Of a DNA stretch of 64,000 nt, positions 25,696-34,434 are shown one piece after another. How positions within the stretch are numbered: position 1 is the first letter of the stretch; each line of letters begins with the position of its first letter. The stretch spans positions 1 to 64,000 of the forward strand of contig NZ_JAFFSX010000031.1 of the NCBI RefSeq assembly GCF_017948485.1, written 5' to 3'. Under the pieces are notes generated by a model. The model was given only the letters and a program-made list of their open reading frames with translations. It did not search any database and was not told the origin of the DNA. Source of the DNA: Streptomyces sp. GESEQ-35. GTDB lineage: Bacteria > Actinomycetota > Actinomycetes > Streptomycetales > Streptomycetaceae. The translations under genes and the position numbers were made by a program.

Positions 25696-27189
25696 ATGAC
25701 GCCTGGACACGGCAGCACGGTTGACGCGATCCTGCGACGCAGCGCCCGGCGCACCCCGGCGCGCACAGCGGTCGACTACGGCGATCGCTCCTGGACGTAC
25801 GAGGAACTCGACGAGGCCGTCTCGCGGGCGGCGAGTGTGCTGCTCGACCAGGGCCTCGCCCCGGGCGACAGGGTCGGCTCCTACGGCCACAACTCCGATG
25901 CCTACCTCATCGGCTTCCTGGCCTGCGCCCGCGCGGGCCTGGTGCACGTACCGGTCAACCAGAACCTCACCGGCGACGACCTCGCCTACATCGTCGGCCA
26001 GTCCGGCAGCGCGCTCGTCCTGACCGACCCCGGCCTGGCCGGCCGGCTCCCGGACGGCGTCCGTACGATGTCGCTGCGCGACGCCGACGACTCGCTGCTC
26101 GCGCGGCTGGCGCAGGCGCCCGCACACGACGGCCCGGAGCCGCGCTCCGAGGACCTGGTGCAGCTGCTCTACACATCCGGCACCACGGCCCTGCCCAAGG
26201 GCGCGATGATGACGCACCGGGCGCTGGTGCACGAGTACCTCAGCGCGATCACCGCCCTCGACCTCAGCGCGGGCGACCGCCCCGTGCACTCGCTGCCGCT
26301 CTACCACTCGGCGCAGATGCATGTGTTCCTGCTGCCGTACCTCGCGGTCGGGGCCACGAACATCATCCTCGACGCGCCCGACGGCGACCGGCTGTTCGAC
26401 CTGATCGAAGAGGGCCGCGTGGACAGTCTGTTCGCCCCGCCCACCGTGTGGATCGGCCTCGCCAACCGCCCGGACTTCGACCGCCGTGACCTCGGCGCGC
26501 TGCGGAAGGCGTACTACGGGGCGTCCATCATGCCGGTGCCCGTGCTGGAACGGCTGCGCGAGCGGCTTCCGAAGCTGGGCTTCTACAACTGCTTCGGGCA
26601 GAGCGAGATCGGCCCCCTGGCCACGGTTCTCGGACCCGGCGAACACAAGGGCCGGATGGACTCCTGCGGCCGTCCCGTCCTGTTCGTGGACGCCCGGGTG
26701 GTCGACGAGGACGGGAAGGACGTACCCGACGGCACGCCGGGCGAGATCGTCTACCGGTCCCCGCAGTTGTGCGAAGGCTACTGGGACAAGCCGGAGGAGA
26801 CCGCCGACGCCTTCCGTGACGGCTGGTTCCACTCCGGCGACCTCGCCGTGCGGGACGCGCACGGCTACTTCACCGTCGTCGACCGGGTCAAGGACGTCAT
26901 CAACTCCGGTGGTGTGCTGGTCGCGTCACGTCAGGTCGAGGACGCGCTGTACACACATGAGGCCGTCGCCGAGGTGGCCGTGATCGGCCTGCCCGACGAG
27001 CGCTGGATCGAGGCCGTCACGGCAGTCGTCGTGCGCCGCGGTGAGGTCACGGAGGACGACCTCATGGCGCACGCCCGCGAGAAGCTCTCCCACTTCAAGG
27101 CCCCGAAGCGGGTCCTGTTCGTGGACGAGCTGCCGCGCAACGCGAGCGGGAAGATCCTCAAACGGGAGCTGAGGGACCGGTTCGCCTAG
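25696..27189 (+). CDS. Fatty acyl-CoA synthetase (FadD-type)
   Basis: A 497-residue AMP-forming acyl-CoA ligase. The adenylation loop LYTSGTTALPKGAMMTH lies near 157-173, the YNCFGQSEIGPLA segment near 296-308, GWFHSGDLAVRDAHGYFTVVD near 376-396 and the terminal NASGKILKREL with its catalytic Lys near 484. It is divergent from the secreted acylase with 95 bp between them. That gap holds TTGAC-N4-GTCAG at about 25660-25673, an imperfect relative of the TCTGAC operator but with a shorter spacer. AGGA nine bases before the ATG is a modest ribosome site. The substrate is unknown. Confidence 0.87.
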   Translation: MTPGHGSTVDAILRRSARRTPARTAVDYGDRSWTYEELDEAVSRAASVLLDQGLAPGDRVGSYGHNSDAYLIGFLACARAGLVHVPVNQNLTGDDLAYIVGQSGSALVLTDPGLAGRLPDGVRTMSLRDADDSLLARLAQAPAHDGPEPRSEDLVQLLYTSGTTALPKGAMMTHRALVHEYLSAITALDLSAGDRPVHSLPLYHSAQMHVFLLPYLAVGATNIILDAPDGDRLFDLIEEGRVDSLFAPPTVWIGLANRPDFDRRDLGALRKAYYGASIMPVPVLERLRERLPKLGFYNCFGQSEIGPLATVLGPGEHKGRMDSCGRPVLFVDARVVDEDGKDVPDGTPGEIVYRSPQLCEGYWDKPEETADAFRDGWFHSGDLAVRDAHGYFTVVDRVKDVINSGGVLVASRQVEDALYTHEAVAEVAVIGLPDERWIEAVTAVVVRRGEVTEDDLMAHAREKLSHFKAPKRVLFVDELPRNASGKILKRELRDRFA

Positions 27190-27220
27190 TCAGGTCGGCC
27201 GGCAGCGCCCCCAAAGGGCG

Positions 27221-27336
27221 CGGGGCTGTGTCGCTATGCGGCTCCGCCGCGATGGGGGAGCGACCAGCCACGACGGCGCCGCAGCGAACAAACGACACAT
27301 CGCGGCCCCGCGGCGGAGCCGCCTATCGACACAGCC
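27221..27336. repeat. Dispersed Streptomyces intergenic element arranged as a long inverted repeat
   Basis: The arm at 27224-27251 (GGCTGTGTCG ... GGCTCCGCCGCG) pairs with 27309-27336 at 25 of 28 positions. The left arm is nearly identical (29 of 31) to 41008-41038, and the GCGACCAGCCAC segment after it recurs there as well. It fills the gap between the convergent synthetase and paaK genes and may act as a two-way terminator. Confidence 0.65.
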
Positions 27337-27346
27337 GGCGGAGCGC

Positions 27347-28642
27347 CTACGTGCGCAGGTCCACGATCCGCCGGATCTTGCCCACGGACCGCTCCAGAGA
27401 CTCCGGGTCCACGATCTCGACGGCGACCGACACGCCGATGCCGTCCTTGACGGCCGCCGCGATGGCCTGAGCGGCGGCGTCCCGCGTCTCGGGGGACGCG
27501 TCGGAGCGGGCCTCCGCGCGGACGGTCAGGGAGTCGAGGCGGCCCTCTCGGGTGAGACGGAGCTGGAAGTGGGGCGCGACACCCGGAGTGCGGAGCACGA
27601 TCTCCTCGATCTGGGTCGGGAACAGATTGACGCCGCGCAGGATCACCAGGTCGTCGCTGCGGCCGGTGATCTTCTCCATCCGCCGGAAGACACGGGCGGT
27701 CCCCGGCAGCAGACGGGTCAGGTCCCGGGTCCGGTACCGGACGATGGGCATGGCCTCTTTGGTGAGCGAGGTGAAGACGAGTTCCCCTTCCTCGCCCTCC
27801 GGCAGCACCTCACCGGTGATCGGATCCACGATCTCGGGGAAGAAGTGGTCCTCCCAGATGTGCAGCCCGTCCTTCGTCTCCACGCACTCCTGAGCCACGC
27901 CCGGCCCGATCACCTCGGACAGCCCGTAGATGTCGACCGCGTCGATCGCGAACCGCTCCTCGATCTCGCGGCGCATCTGCTCGGTCCAGGGCTCGGCGCC
28001 GAAGATGCCCACGCGCAGGGACGTGCCGCGCGGATCGACGCCCTGCCGCTCGAACTCGTCGAGGATCGTGAGCATGTACGACGGCGTCACCATGATGATC
28101 CCGGGCTTCAGGTCCTGGATCAGCTGGACCTGGCGGGCCGTCATACCGCCGGAGGCGGGGATGACCGTACAGCCGAGTCGTTCGGCGCCGTAGTGGGCGC
28201 CGAGCCCGCCAGTGAACAGCCCATAGCCGTACGCCACATGTGCGATGTCGCCGGGACGCCCGCCCGCCGCCCGGATCGACCGGGCCACCATGTCCGACCA
28301 CAGGGACAGGTCGTTGTCCGTGTAGCCGACCACCGTGGGACGTCCGGTGGTGCCGCTGGAGGCGTGGATACGGCGGATACGGTCCCGGGGTACCGCGAAC
28401 ATCCCGTACGGATAGTTCTCGCGCAGGTCCGCCTTGGTGGTGAAGGGGAAGTGCGCCAGATCGGCGAGGGAACGGCAGTCGTCGGGATGGACGCCCGCCT
28501 TGTCGAAGGACTCCCGGTAGAAGGGCACGTGGGCATAGGCATGTCGCAGCGAGGTGCGCAGCCGCTCCAGCTGGAGCGCCCGCAGTGCCTCCGCGTCGAG
28601 CCGTTCCCCCGAGTCCCGGAGGTCCTCCGCCGTGTTCGCCAT
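27347..28642 (-). CDS. paaK: Phenylacetate-CoA ligase PaaK
   Basis: A 431-residue AMP-forming ligase of the PaaK type, shorter than FadD proteins. Motifs are HASSGTTGRPTVVGYT near 93-108, YGLSEVIGPGVAQEC near 240-254 and the acidic EDHFFPEIVDP segment. The C-terminal domain carries LRGVNLFPTQIEE near 343-355 and ends SVGKIRRIVDLR with the catalytic Lys. It makes phenylacetyl-CoA, the entry to aerobic phenylacetate breakdown. The epoxidase genes paaABCDE are not in the window, so it may serve a dispersed pathway or another aryl acid. The ATG has GAGGGAG seven bases upstream, and a strong palindrome lies 36 bp before it. Confidence 0.9.
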   Translation of the reverse strand: MANTAEDLRDSGERLDAEALRALQLERLRTSLRHAYAHVPFYRESFDKAGVHPDDCRSLADLAHFPFTTKADLRENYPYGMFAVPRDRIRRIHASSGTTGRPTVVGYTDNDLSLWSDMVARSIRAAGGRPGDIAHVAYGYGLFTGGLGAHYGAERLGCTVIPASGGMTARQVQLIQDLKPGIIMVTPSYMLTILDEFERQGVDPRGTSLRVGIFGAEPWTEQMRREIEERFAIDAVDIYGLSEVIGPGVAQECVETKDGLHIWEDHFFPEIVDPITGEVLPEGEEGELVFTSLTKEAMPIVRYRTRDLTRLLPGTARVFRRMEKITGRSDDLVILRGVNLFPTQIEEIVLRTPGVAPHFQLRLTREGRLDSLTVRAEARSDASPETRDAAAQAIAAAVKDGIGVSVAVEIVDPESLERSVGKIRRIVDLRT

Positions 28643-28677
28643 GTGCGCACTCCCTCACACAACCGCATCAATCCGGA

Positions 28678-28695
28678 CGACCGATCATTCGGTCG
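28678..28695. promoter_or_regulatory. Palindromic operator upstream of paaK
   Basis: CGACCGA at 28678-28684 and TCGGTCG at 28689-28695 form a perfect inverted repeat around TCAT. The half-site ACCGA resembles that of TetR-type phenylacetate repressors (PaaR). It lies between paaK and the divergent hydrolase; no regulator gene is adjacent. Confidence 0.6.
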
Positions 28696-28807
28696 ACTCG
28701 CTCTAGATCAGTAACCCAGGCCATCTGACCTCAGGCAAGGGCTCTGGCGCCGATTTCTCGGCGAACCCCGTTGCGGGCCGGTGCGCCCGGGGCCGAGGAT
28801 CGGGCGC

Positions 28808-29656
28808 ATGCCGATCTTCAGCGCGCCCGACGGCACCCGGCTGACCTGTCACCTGCGGGGTGACGGGGAACCGCTCGTCGTCCTGCCCGGAGGGCCGATG
28901 CGGGCCTCCTCCTACCTCGGCGATCTGGGCGGACTCGCCGCTCACCGCCGGCTGGTGCTGCTCGACCTGCGCGGCACGGGCGACTCCGCGGTGCCGGTGG
29001 ACCCGGCGACGTATCGGTGCGACCGGCTGGTCGACGACGTGGAGGTGTTGCGGGCCCACATGGGTCTGCACCACATGGACCTGCTGGCACACTCGGCGGG
29101 CGGTGCACTGGCGACCCGGTACGCGGCCCGGTATCCGGAGCGAGTGTCACGGCTCGCACTGATCTCCGCGGCCCCGCGGGCGATCGGTATGCCGCCGACG
29201 GCCGCGGACCGCCTGGAGGCGGCGCGGCTGCGGAAGGACGAGCCGTGGTTCGCGGGGGCCTTTCCCGCGTTCGAGGCCTGGCTGGGCGGTGCGGGCGACT
29301 TCGATCCGGCCTTCGTGCCCTTCTTCTACGGGCGTTGGGACCATGTGGCTCGGGCCCATGCGGCGCGTGAGGAGGACGAGACGAACGACGAGGCCGCCGA
29401 CCTGTACGGCGCGGACGGCGCCTACGACCCGCCCGCGACCCGGGCCGCCCTGACCCGCCTTGCCGCTCCGGTCCTGCTGTACGCCGGTGAGCTCGACGGT
29501 GGGCCTCGGCCCGCACTCGTCCGCCGCGCCGCCGGCGCCTTCCCGAACGCAGAGTGGGCGGTCCAGCCAGGCGCCGGCCACTACCCCTGGCTGGACGACC
29601 CGGAGTTCTTCGTACGCCGCGTCGCCGCCTTCCTCGACGGGAGCGGAGGGGCCTAG
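28808..29656 (+). CDS. Alpha/beta hydrolase
   Basis: A 282-residue alpha/beta hydrolase of the proline-iminopeptidase/haloperoxidase type. The oxyanion strand reads VVLPGGP near 24-30, and the nucleophile elbow is AHSAGG with Ser96. The acid is in LYAGELDGGP and the His in QPGAGHYPW near the end. Cytosolic, with no signal. The ATG at 28808 has only GGAT upstream. It is divergent from paaK, so it could share the palindrome at 28678, but a functional link to aryl acid degradation is not established. Confidence 0.82.
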   Translation: MPIFSAPDGTRLTCHLRGDGEPLVVLPGGPMRASSYLGDLGGLAAHRRLVLLDLRGTGDSAVPVDPATYRCDRLVDDVEVLRAHMGLHHMDLLAHSAGGALATRYAARYPERVSRLALISAAPRAIGMPPTAADRLEAARLRKDEPWFAGAFPAFEAWLGGAGDFDPAFVPFFYGRWDHVARAHAAREEDETNDEAADLYGADGAYDPPATRAALTRLAAPVLLYAGELDGGPRPALVRRAAGAFPNAEWAVQPGAGHYPWLDDPEFFVRRVAAFLDGSGGA

Positions 29657-29707
29657 CCGCCGCAGAGCAGAGGGAGGACCGCCGCTCCCGCGGTTACGCC
29701 GAGGAGA

Positions 29708-31570
29708 TCAGCCGGAGTTCTGAGGTCCGTACGCCGTCATGAAGCGGTCACGGAAGGCGTCCATACCCCAGCGCGGCCCGTCCGGGGCGGGCTTGAGGCC
29801 GTCCGTCCAGCCCCAGTCCGAGATCCTGTCCAGCACCTTCTGGTCACGGGCGACGATGGTGACCGGCACGTCCTTGCTCCGGTCGCCCGCGGTGACCGTC
29901 GGGACGGGCTGGTGGTCGCCGAGGAAGACGAGGACCGTGTTCTCGTCGCCGTAGCGTTCGAGCCATTCGGTCACACTGCGCAGGGAGTACTCGATGGCGC
30001 GCCGGTACTCGGTGCGCACGCTCTCCGGGTTCTTCCAGACCTCCTTGGGGTCCTTGCCCTCCTCCTTGATCCCGTGGAAGACCGAGCCGTCGCCGAGGTC
30101 GTCCCAGTCGATCATGCGGGCGACGGGTGCCCAGGGGTTGTGGCTGGACGCCAGGATGATCTCCGCCATGATCGGCCGGCGGTCCTTGCGGCCGTGCTCC
30201 AGGCGTTCGAAGGCCTCCATGCTGAACTGGTCGGGCACGGGCGTCCAGCTGAAGTAGGGGCCTTGATAGCCGAGGTGCTCGGAGTCGTAGATGTGGTCGA
30301 GGCCGAAGAACTTCCCCTCCGGCCAGGCCCGCCGCACCCCGGGCACGATCCCGACCGTCCGCCAGGCGCCGGTCTTGCCGAAGTAGTTGGTGAGGTTCGT
30401 GCGATCGCTGGTGGTCAGGCTGCGGTAGCGCTGCTGGTTCTTGATCCACAGGCCGGACAGGAAAGTCGAGTGGGCCAGCCAGCTCCCGGCACCGGTGATC
30501 GGTGACCTGAGCCAGGCGCTGCGCGACGCGAACCCGGCCGCGTCGAGGGAGCGGGTGCCCTCCTTGAGGACCGCGTCGATCTGCGGTGCCATCGCGGGGT
30601 CGTCGATGGCGACCCTGCCGTAGCTCTCGATGAACGTGAACAGGACGTCCTTGCCGCGCAGTCCGGTGAGCAGCTGGTCCGGGGGAGTGGCCGCGAACGC
30701 GTCGACGGCGGCCTGCTTCTCGAAGACCTCGGCGTCTCTCAGGCCCGCGCGCACCTGCTCCACCCGGTTCCCGAGGAACTCGGCGTTGCCCTTGGTGGCG
30801 ACCTGGACGCCGGCGACCTGCACGCTCAGAGTGACGCAGGTCATCCACGCGGTGCCGAGGATCAGGGTCGTACGGGCGGCGGCGGGACGGTGGCGGACCA
30901 TCAGGTTCGTGAGCCGCACCGTCGCGAGCGTGGTGAGGACCAGTACGGCGACGAACAGGACGATCACCGCGACCACGGCGAGTACCTGGCCGGTGCGGCC
31001 GAAGGACTCGCGGAGGAAGTCGGTCGCGTCGTCGAGCAGTATCCAGTCCAGGACCAGGTCGAAGGGGCGGGCCAGCACTTGGTAGAAGCCCATGTCGACG
31101 AACTTCAGGACGGTGAGCAGACCGAGGGACGCGCCCGCCAGCACCGCCATGATCCGCCGGGGCCTGGGCGGCAGCGCCAGCAGCAGACCGGCGAGCAGGA
31201 CGCCCTCGGCCGGGATGCGCAGGAACGCGGCGAGGTTCAGGCGTTCGAGCCGGTTGGGTACGAGGAGGGCGAAGAGGACGAGAGCGGCGGCCAGGACGGT
31301 CGTGCCCACGGTCACGCCACGGGCCGTACGGGGGTACTTCCGGCGCCAGCCGAACCAGCCGGCTGCCCCGGGAGCGGCTTCGGAAGCGGCTTCGGGGGCC
31401 TCGGTGTCGGGCGCACCGCCTTCGAGCGCCTCGACGTCCGATGGCTCGGCGTCCGATGGCTCGGCGTCCGTTGTCCCGACGTCTGTTGTCCCGGCGTCCG
31501 ATTTCCCGCTGTCAGCCGTCCCGTCTTCGGCGTCCGGCAGCTGACGAGAACGAGTGACGTGCTGAGACAC
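29708..31570 (-). CDS. Membrane sulfatase/alkaline-phosphatase-superfamily protein (LTA-synthase-like)
   Basis: A 620-residue membrane enzyme starting at GTG 31570 with AAGGA upstream. The first 75 residues are an acidic, low-complexity tail with short degenerate repeats (EPSDAEPSDVEA). About five transmembrane helices follow between roughly 85 and 255. The remaining 330 residues form an extracytoplasmic sulfatase-fold domain. Visible catalytic features are the metal-binding LFTFIESYGRVA near 305, where the nucleophilic Thr/Ser of LTA synthases would be expected, and FLGDHQP near 553 with Asp and His metal ligands. Relatives transfer glycerophosphate or phosphoethanolamine to envelope polymers or act as phosphodiesterases. 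The exact reaction is unknown. Confidence 0.8.
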   Translation of the reverse strand: MSQHVTRSRQLPDAEDGTADSGKSDAGTTDVGTTDAEPSDAEPSDVEALEGGAPDTEAPEAASEAAPGAAGWFGWRRKYPRTARGVTVGTTVLAAALVLFALLVPNRLERLNLAAFLRIPAEGVLLAGLLLALPPRPRRIMAVLAGASLGLLTVLKFVDMGFYQVLARPFDLVLDWILLDDATDFLRESFGRTGQVLAVVAVIVLFVAVLVLTTLATVRLTNLMVRHRPAAARTTLILGTAWMTCVTLSVQVAGVQVATKGNAEFLGNRVEQVRAGLRDAEVFEKQAAVDAFAATPPDQLLTGLRGKDVLFTFIESYGRVAIDDPAMAPQIDAVLKEGTRSLDAAGFASRSAWLRSPITGAGSWLAHSTFLSGLWIKNQQRYRSLTTSDRTNLTNYFGKTGAWRTVGIVPGVRRAWPEGKFFGLDHIYDSEHLGYQGPYFSWTPVPDQFSMEAFERLEHGRKDRRPIMAEIILASSHNPWAPVARMIDWDDLGDGSVFHGIKEEGKDPKEVWKNPESVRTEYRRAIEYSLRSVTEWLERYGDENTVLVFLGDHQPVPTVTAGDRSKDVPVTIVARDQKVLDRISDWGWTDGLKPAPDGPRWGMDAFRDRFMTAYGPQNSG

Positions 31571-31712
31571 GAAGGTCCTTCCGTGCGAAACCCGGCGATG
31601 GTGCGGCGGACCGGATCAGACCAGAACCCGTTCCGCCACCATCAGTACGGTCGCACGTCACCTGCTGTTCAAACAGGCGAACCGCTGCACCCCGGATTCG
31701 GTGCCCTCCGGA

Positions 31713-33317
31713 TCACCGGTCCGCCACCACCGCCACCTCCCGCGCCCACCGGTAGTCGGCCTTGCCGCTCGGCGACCGCCGGATCGCATCGGTGATCACC
31801 AGCTGACGGGGGATCTTGTAGCCCGCCAGATGAGAACGGCAGTGTGTCTGGATGTCGTCGAGGGACGGCTGCCGCGCGCCCTCGCGCAGTTGCACCACGG
31901 CCGCCACGTGATGACCCCACTTCACGTCCGGCACCCCGGCGACCAGTGCGTCGTAGACATCCGGATGGGATTTGAGCGCCTGCTCGACCTCTTCCGGGTA
32001 CACCTTCTCGCCCCCGGTGTTGATGCACTGCGAGCCGCGGCCGAGGACCGTGACGACACCCTCCTCGTCGACGGTGGCCATGTCGCCGAGCAGCACCCAG
32101 CGCTCGCCGCCCTTCTCGAAGAAGGTCTCGGCGGTTTTCCCCGGGTCGTTGTAGTAGCCGAGCGGGACGTGCCCGCACTGCGCGACCCGGCCCACCTCGC
32201 CGACGGTGACCGGTTCGCGGGTCGCCGGATCGACCACCTGGGTGCGGGAGTTGACGCGGATGCGGAAGCCGCGCTCGGGGCCGGAGTCCTCCGTCGCCGT
32301 GCCGTTGAAGCCGGACTCGGAGGAGCCGAAGTTGTTCAGCAGCAGCACGTTCGGGACGAGCGCCTGGAACTGCCGGCGCACCGTGTCCGACATGATCGCT
32401 CCCGACGACGACACGCTGAACATCGACGAGCAGTCGGTGCCCTTCATGGGGCCGCTCAGGGCGTCGATGAGCGGCCGCAGCATCGCGTCGCCGACGAGCG
32501 ACACGCTGGTGACCTTCTCCCGCTCGATGGTGCGCAGCGCCTCCTCGGGCACGAACTTGCGGTGCAGCACGATCCGTTGGCCGAAGTTGAAGCCGATGAA
32601 CGCCGTCAGCGTGGACGTGCCGTGCATCAGCGGGGGAGTGGGGAAGAAGGTGATCCCCGATCCGCCCGCCGCGACCCGCTCGGCCAGCTCCTCCGGCTTC
32701 TTGACCGGCTCACCGGTCGGTGCGCCGCCGCCGAGCCCGGAGAAGAACAGGTCCTCCTGGCGCCACATCACGCCCTTGGGCATCCCGGTGGTGCCGCCGG
32801 TGTAGATGATGAACTGGTCGTTGCCCGAACGCGCCGGAAACCCGCGCTCCGGCGAACCGGCGGCCTCGGCCTCGTCGAAGGGCACGCCCAGCGAGCCCCC
32901 GGCTCCCACGCGCACCAGATGCCGCACCAGCTCCGTCCGTGGCAGGGCCGCCGCCACCCGGTCGGTGAACTCGGCGTCGAAGACCAGGGCCACCAGGTCC
33001 GCGTCCCGGTAGAGGTAGACCAACTCCTCTTCCACATAGCGGTAGTTGACGTTGACCGGCACGATCCGCGCCTTGAGGCAGCCGAGCACCGTCTGTAGGT
33101 ACTCGACGCCGTTGTAGAGATACAGGCCGAGGTGCTCGCCCGGGCGGATCCCGCTGTCGAGCAGATGGTGTCCGATGCGACTGGCCGCCGCGTCCAGCTC
33201 CGCGTACGTCAGCCGCCGCTCCGCCCCCGTTCCGGGATGGTCGATGTACACCAGCGCCTCACGGTCCGGCACCACGTCGACGACCGACTCGAACAGGTCG
33301 GCAAGGTTGTACTCCAC
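31713..33317 (-). CDS. Acyl-CoA synthetase resembling steroid ligase FadD19
   Basis: A 534-residue AMP-forming ligase. The GTG at 33317 has AGGAGG four bases upstream and gives VEYNLADLFESVVDVVPDRE, aligning with the start of FadD enzymes. Motifs are IYTGGTTGMPKGVMWRQED near 172-190 and NNFGSSESGFNGT near 332-344. The end SPSGKADYRWAR carries the catalytic Lys. The GGTTG loop, MWR segment and PDYRWA-type ending are strongly reminiscent of mycobacterial FadD19, which activates the C26 carboxylate of the cholesterol side chain. It is divergent from an echA19-like hydratase, as in mycobacteria. A shared palindrome lies between them. Confidence 0.88.
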   Translation of the reverse strand: MEYNLADLFESVVDVVPDREALVYIDHPGTGAERRLTYAELDAAASRIGHHLLDSGIRPGEHLGLYLYNGVEYLQTVLGCLKARIVPVNVNYRYVEEELVYLYRDADLVALVFDAEFTDRVAAALPRTELVRHLVRVGAGGSLGVPFDEAEAAGSPERGFPARSGNDQFIIYTGGTTGMPKGVMWRQEDLFFSGLGGGAPTGEPVKKPEELAERVAAGGSGITFFPTPPLMHGTSTLTAFIGFNFGQRIVLHRKFVPEEALRTIEREKVTSVSLVGDAMLRPLIDALSGPMKGTDCSSMFSVSSSGAIMSDTVRRQFQALVPNVLLLNNFGSSESGFNGTATEDSGPERGFRIRVNSRTQVVDPATREPVTVGEVGRVAQCGHVPLGYYNDPGKTAETFFEKGGERWVLLGDMATVDEEGVVTVLGRGSQCINTGGEKVYPEEVEQALKSHPDVYDALVAGVPDVKWGHHVAAVVQLREGARQPSLDDIQTHCRSHLAGYKIPRQLVITDAIRRSPSGKADYRWAREVAVVADR

Positions 33318-33401
33318 GGTCCCTCCTGACCTCGCTGCCCCTCGGTTGCCGGTCATCAGAGCAAAGGGCGGCACAACTGGGAAGGGTCCGCGCAACAGAA
33401 A

Positions 33402-33418
33402 TCTGACTGAGTGTCAGA
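33402..33418. promoter_or_regulatory. Palindromic operator TCTGAC-N5-GTCAGA between fadD19-like and echA19-like genes
   Basis: TCTGAC at 33402-33407 and GTCAGA at 33413-33418 repeat exactly the half-sites and spacing seen at 20377-20393. About 30 bp further, 33446-33459 (TGCAACCTGTTCTC) fits the KstR consensus TnnAACnnGTTnnA except at the last base. Both lie between divergent starts at 33317 and 33484. Confidence 0.7.
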
Positions 33419-33483
33419 AAACTCTTGAAGTGCTTCGCCGCCTCCTGCAACCTGTTCTCGTTCTGTCAGAGGGGAGACGGTCG

Positions 33484-34284
33484 ATGGGTGGCACGGAACA
33501 CCTCGCCGTACGGCGGGAAGGCGCCACACTGGTGCTCACGCTCAACAGGCCCGAGGCCAAGAACGCGCTCTCGCTGCCCATGCTCGTCGGCCTGTACGAC
33601 GGCTGGATCGCGGCCGACGAGGACGACGAGGTCCGCTCGATCGTGCTGACCGGCGCGGGCGGCGCGTTCTGCGCGGGCATGGACCTCAAGGCCCTGGCCG
33701 GCCAGGGCATGGAGGGGCAGCAGTACCGGGACCGGCTGAAGGCCGACCCCGACCTGCACTGGAAGGCCATGCTGCGGCATCACCGCCCACGCAAACCGGT
33801 GATCGCCGCCGTCGAGGGTCACTGCGTCGCGGGCGGCACCGAGATCCTCCAGGGCACCGACATCCGCGTCGCGGGCGAGACGGCGACCTTCGGGCTCTTC
33901 GAGGTCAGGCGCGGGCTGTTCCCGATCGGCGGCTCGACGGTCCGGCTGCAACGGCAGATTCCGCGCACGCACGCCCTGGAGATGCTGCTCACCGGCCGCC
34001 CCTACAGCGCCCGGGAGGCCGCCGGCATCGGCCTGATCGGGCACGTCGTGCCCGACGGGACGGCGCTCACCAAGGCCCTGGAGATCGCCGAACAGATCAA
34101 CGCCTGCGGCCCCCTGGCCGTCGAGGCCGTCAAGGCGTCGGTGTACGAGACCGCCGAGATGACCGAGGCCGACGGGCTCGCCGCCGAACTCAAGCGCGGC
34201 TGGCCGATCTTCGACACCGCCGATGCGAGGGAGGGTGCCCGCGCCTTCGCGGAGAAGCGACCGCCCATTTACAAGCGTGCGTAG
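33484..34284 (+). CDS. Enoyl-CoA hydratase/isomerase family protein (EchA19-like)
   Basis: A 266-residue crotonase. The ATG at 33484 follows GGGGAGACGGTCG. The oxyanion-hole segments are AKNALSL near 25-31 and LTGAGGAFCAGMDLKAL near 55-71. The second is GHCVAGGTEILQGTDIRVA near 112-130, with the catalytic-type Glu and the FGLFEVRRGLFP stretch after it. It would hydrate a 2-enoyl-CoA. The neighbour order, divergent from a FadD19-like ligase and upstream of DUF35 and Ltp proteins, matches mycobacterial echA19, the side-chain hydratase of cholesterol degradation. Its isomerase/hydratase role cannot be separated by sequence alone. Confidence 0.88.
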   Translation: MGGTEHLAVRREGATLVLTLNRPEAKNALSLPMLVGLYDGWIAADEDDEVRSIVLTGAGGAFCAGMDLKALAGQGMEGQQYRDRLKADPDLHWKAMLRHHRPRKPVIAAVEGHCVAGGTEILQGTDIRVAGETATFGLFEVRRGLFPIGGSTVRLQRQIPRTHALEMLLTGRPYSAREAAGIGLIGHVVPDGTALTKALEIAEQINACGPLAVEAVKASVYETAEMTEADGLAAELKRGWPIFDTADAREGARAFAEKRPPIYKRA

Positions 34285-34321
34285 ACGCTCCGCTGGTGTG
34301 GTTCGGACACTGCGGGCCGTC

Positions 34322-34364
34322 CGTGGCTGGTCGCGCAGTTCCCCGCGCCCCTTGCGGGGGCGCG
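34322..34364. repeat. Third copy (reverse orientation) of the dispersed intergenic element, with a hairpin
   Basis: The GTGGCTGGTCGCGCAG segment is the complement of the GCGACCAGCCAC motif in the copies at 27.2 and 41.0 kb. It ends in the hairpin CGCGCCCC (34344-34351) / GGGGCGCG (34357-34364). Located between the echA19-like and DUF35 genes, it may attenuate read-through into the downstream operon. Confidence 0.5.
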
Positions 34365-34434
34365 ACTCGCCGATCCTGCTCAGTCACCGTCCGGGCGCCC
34401 GCCAGCGCCGGTCCTCGAAGGAGGCAAGCCCTCG

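Noticed and set aside
27203..27346. CRISPR-like or tRNA-like repeat structure between the synthetase and paaK
   Set aside because: There are only two inverted arms, no regular spacers and no cloverleaf; it fits the dispersed intergenic element.
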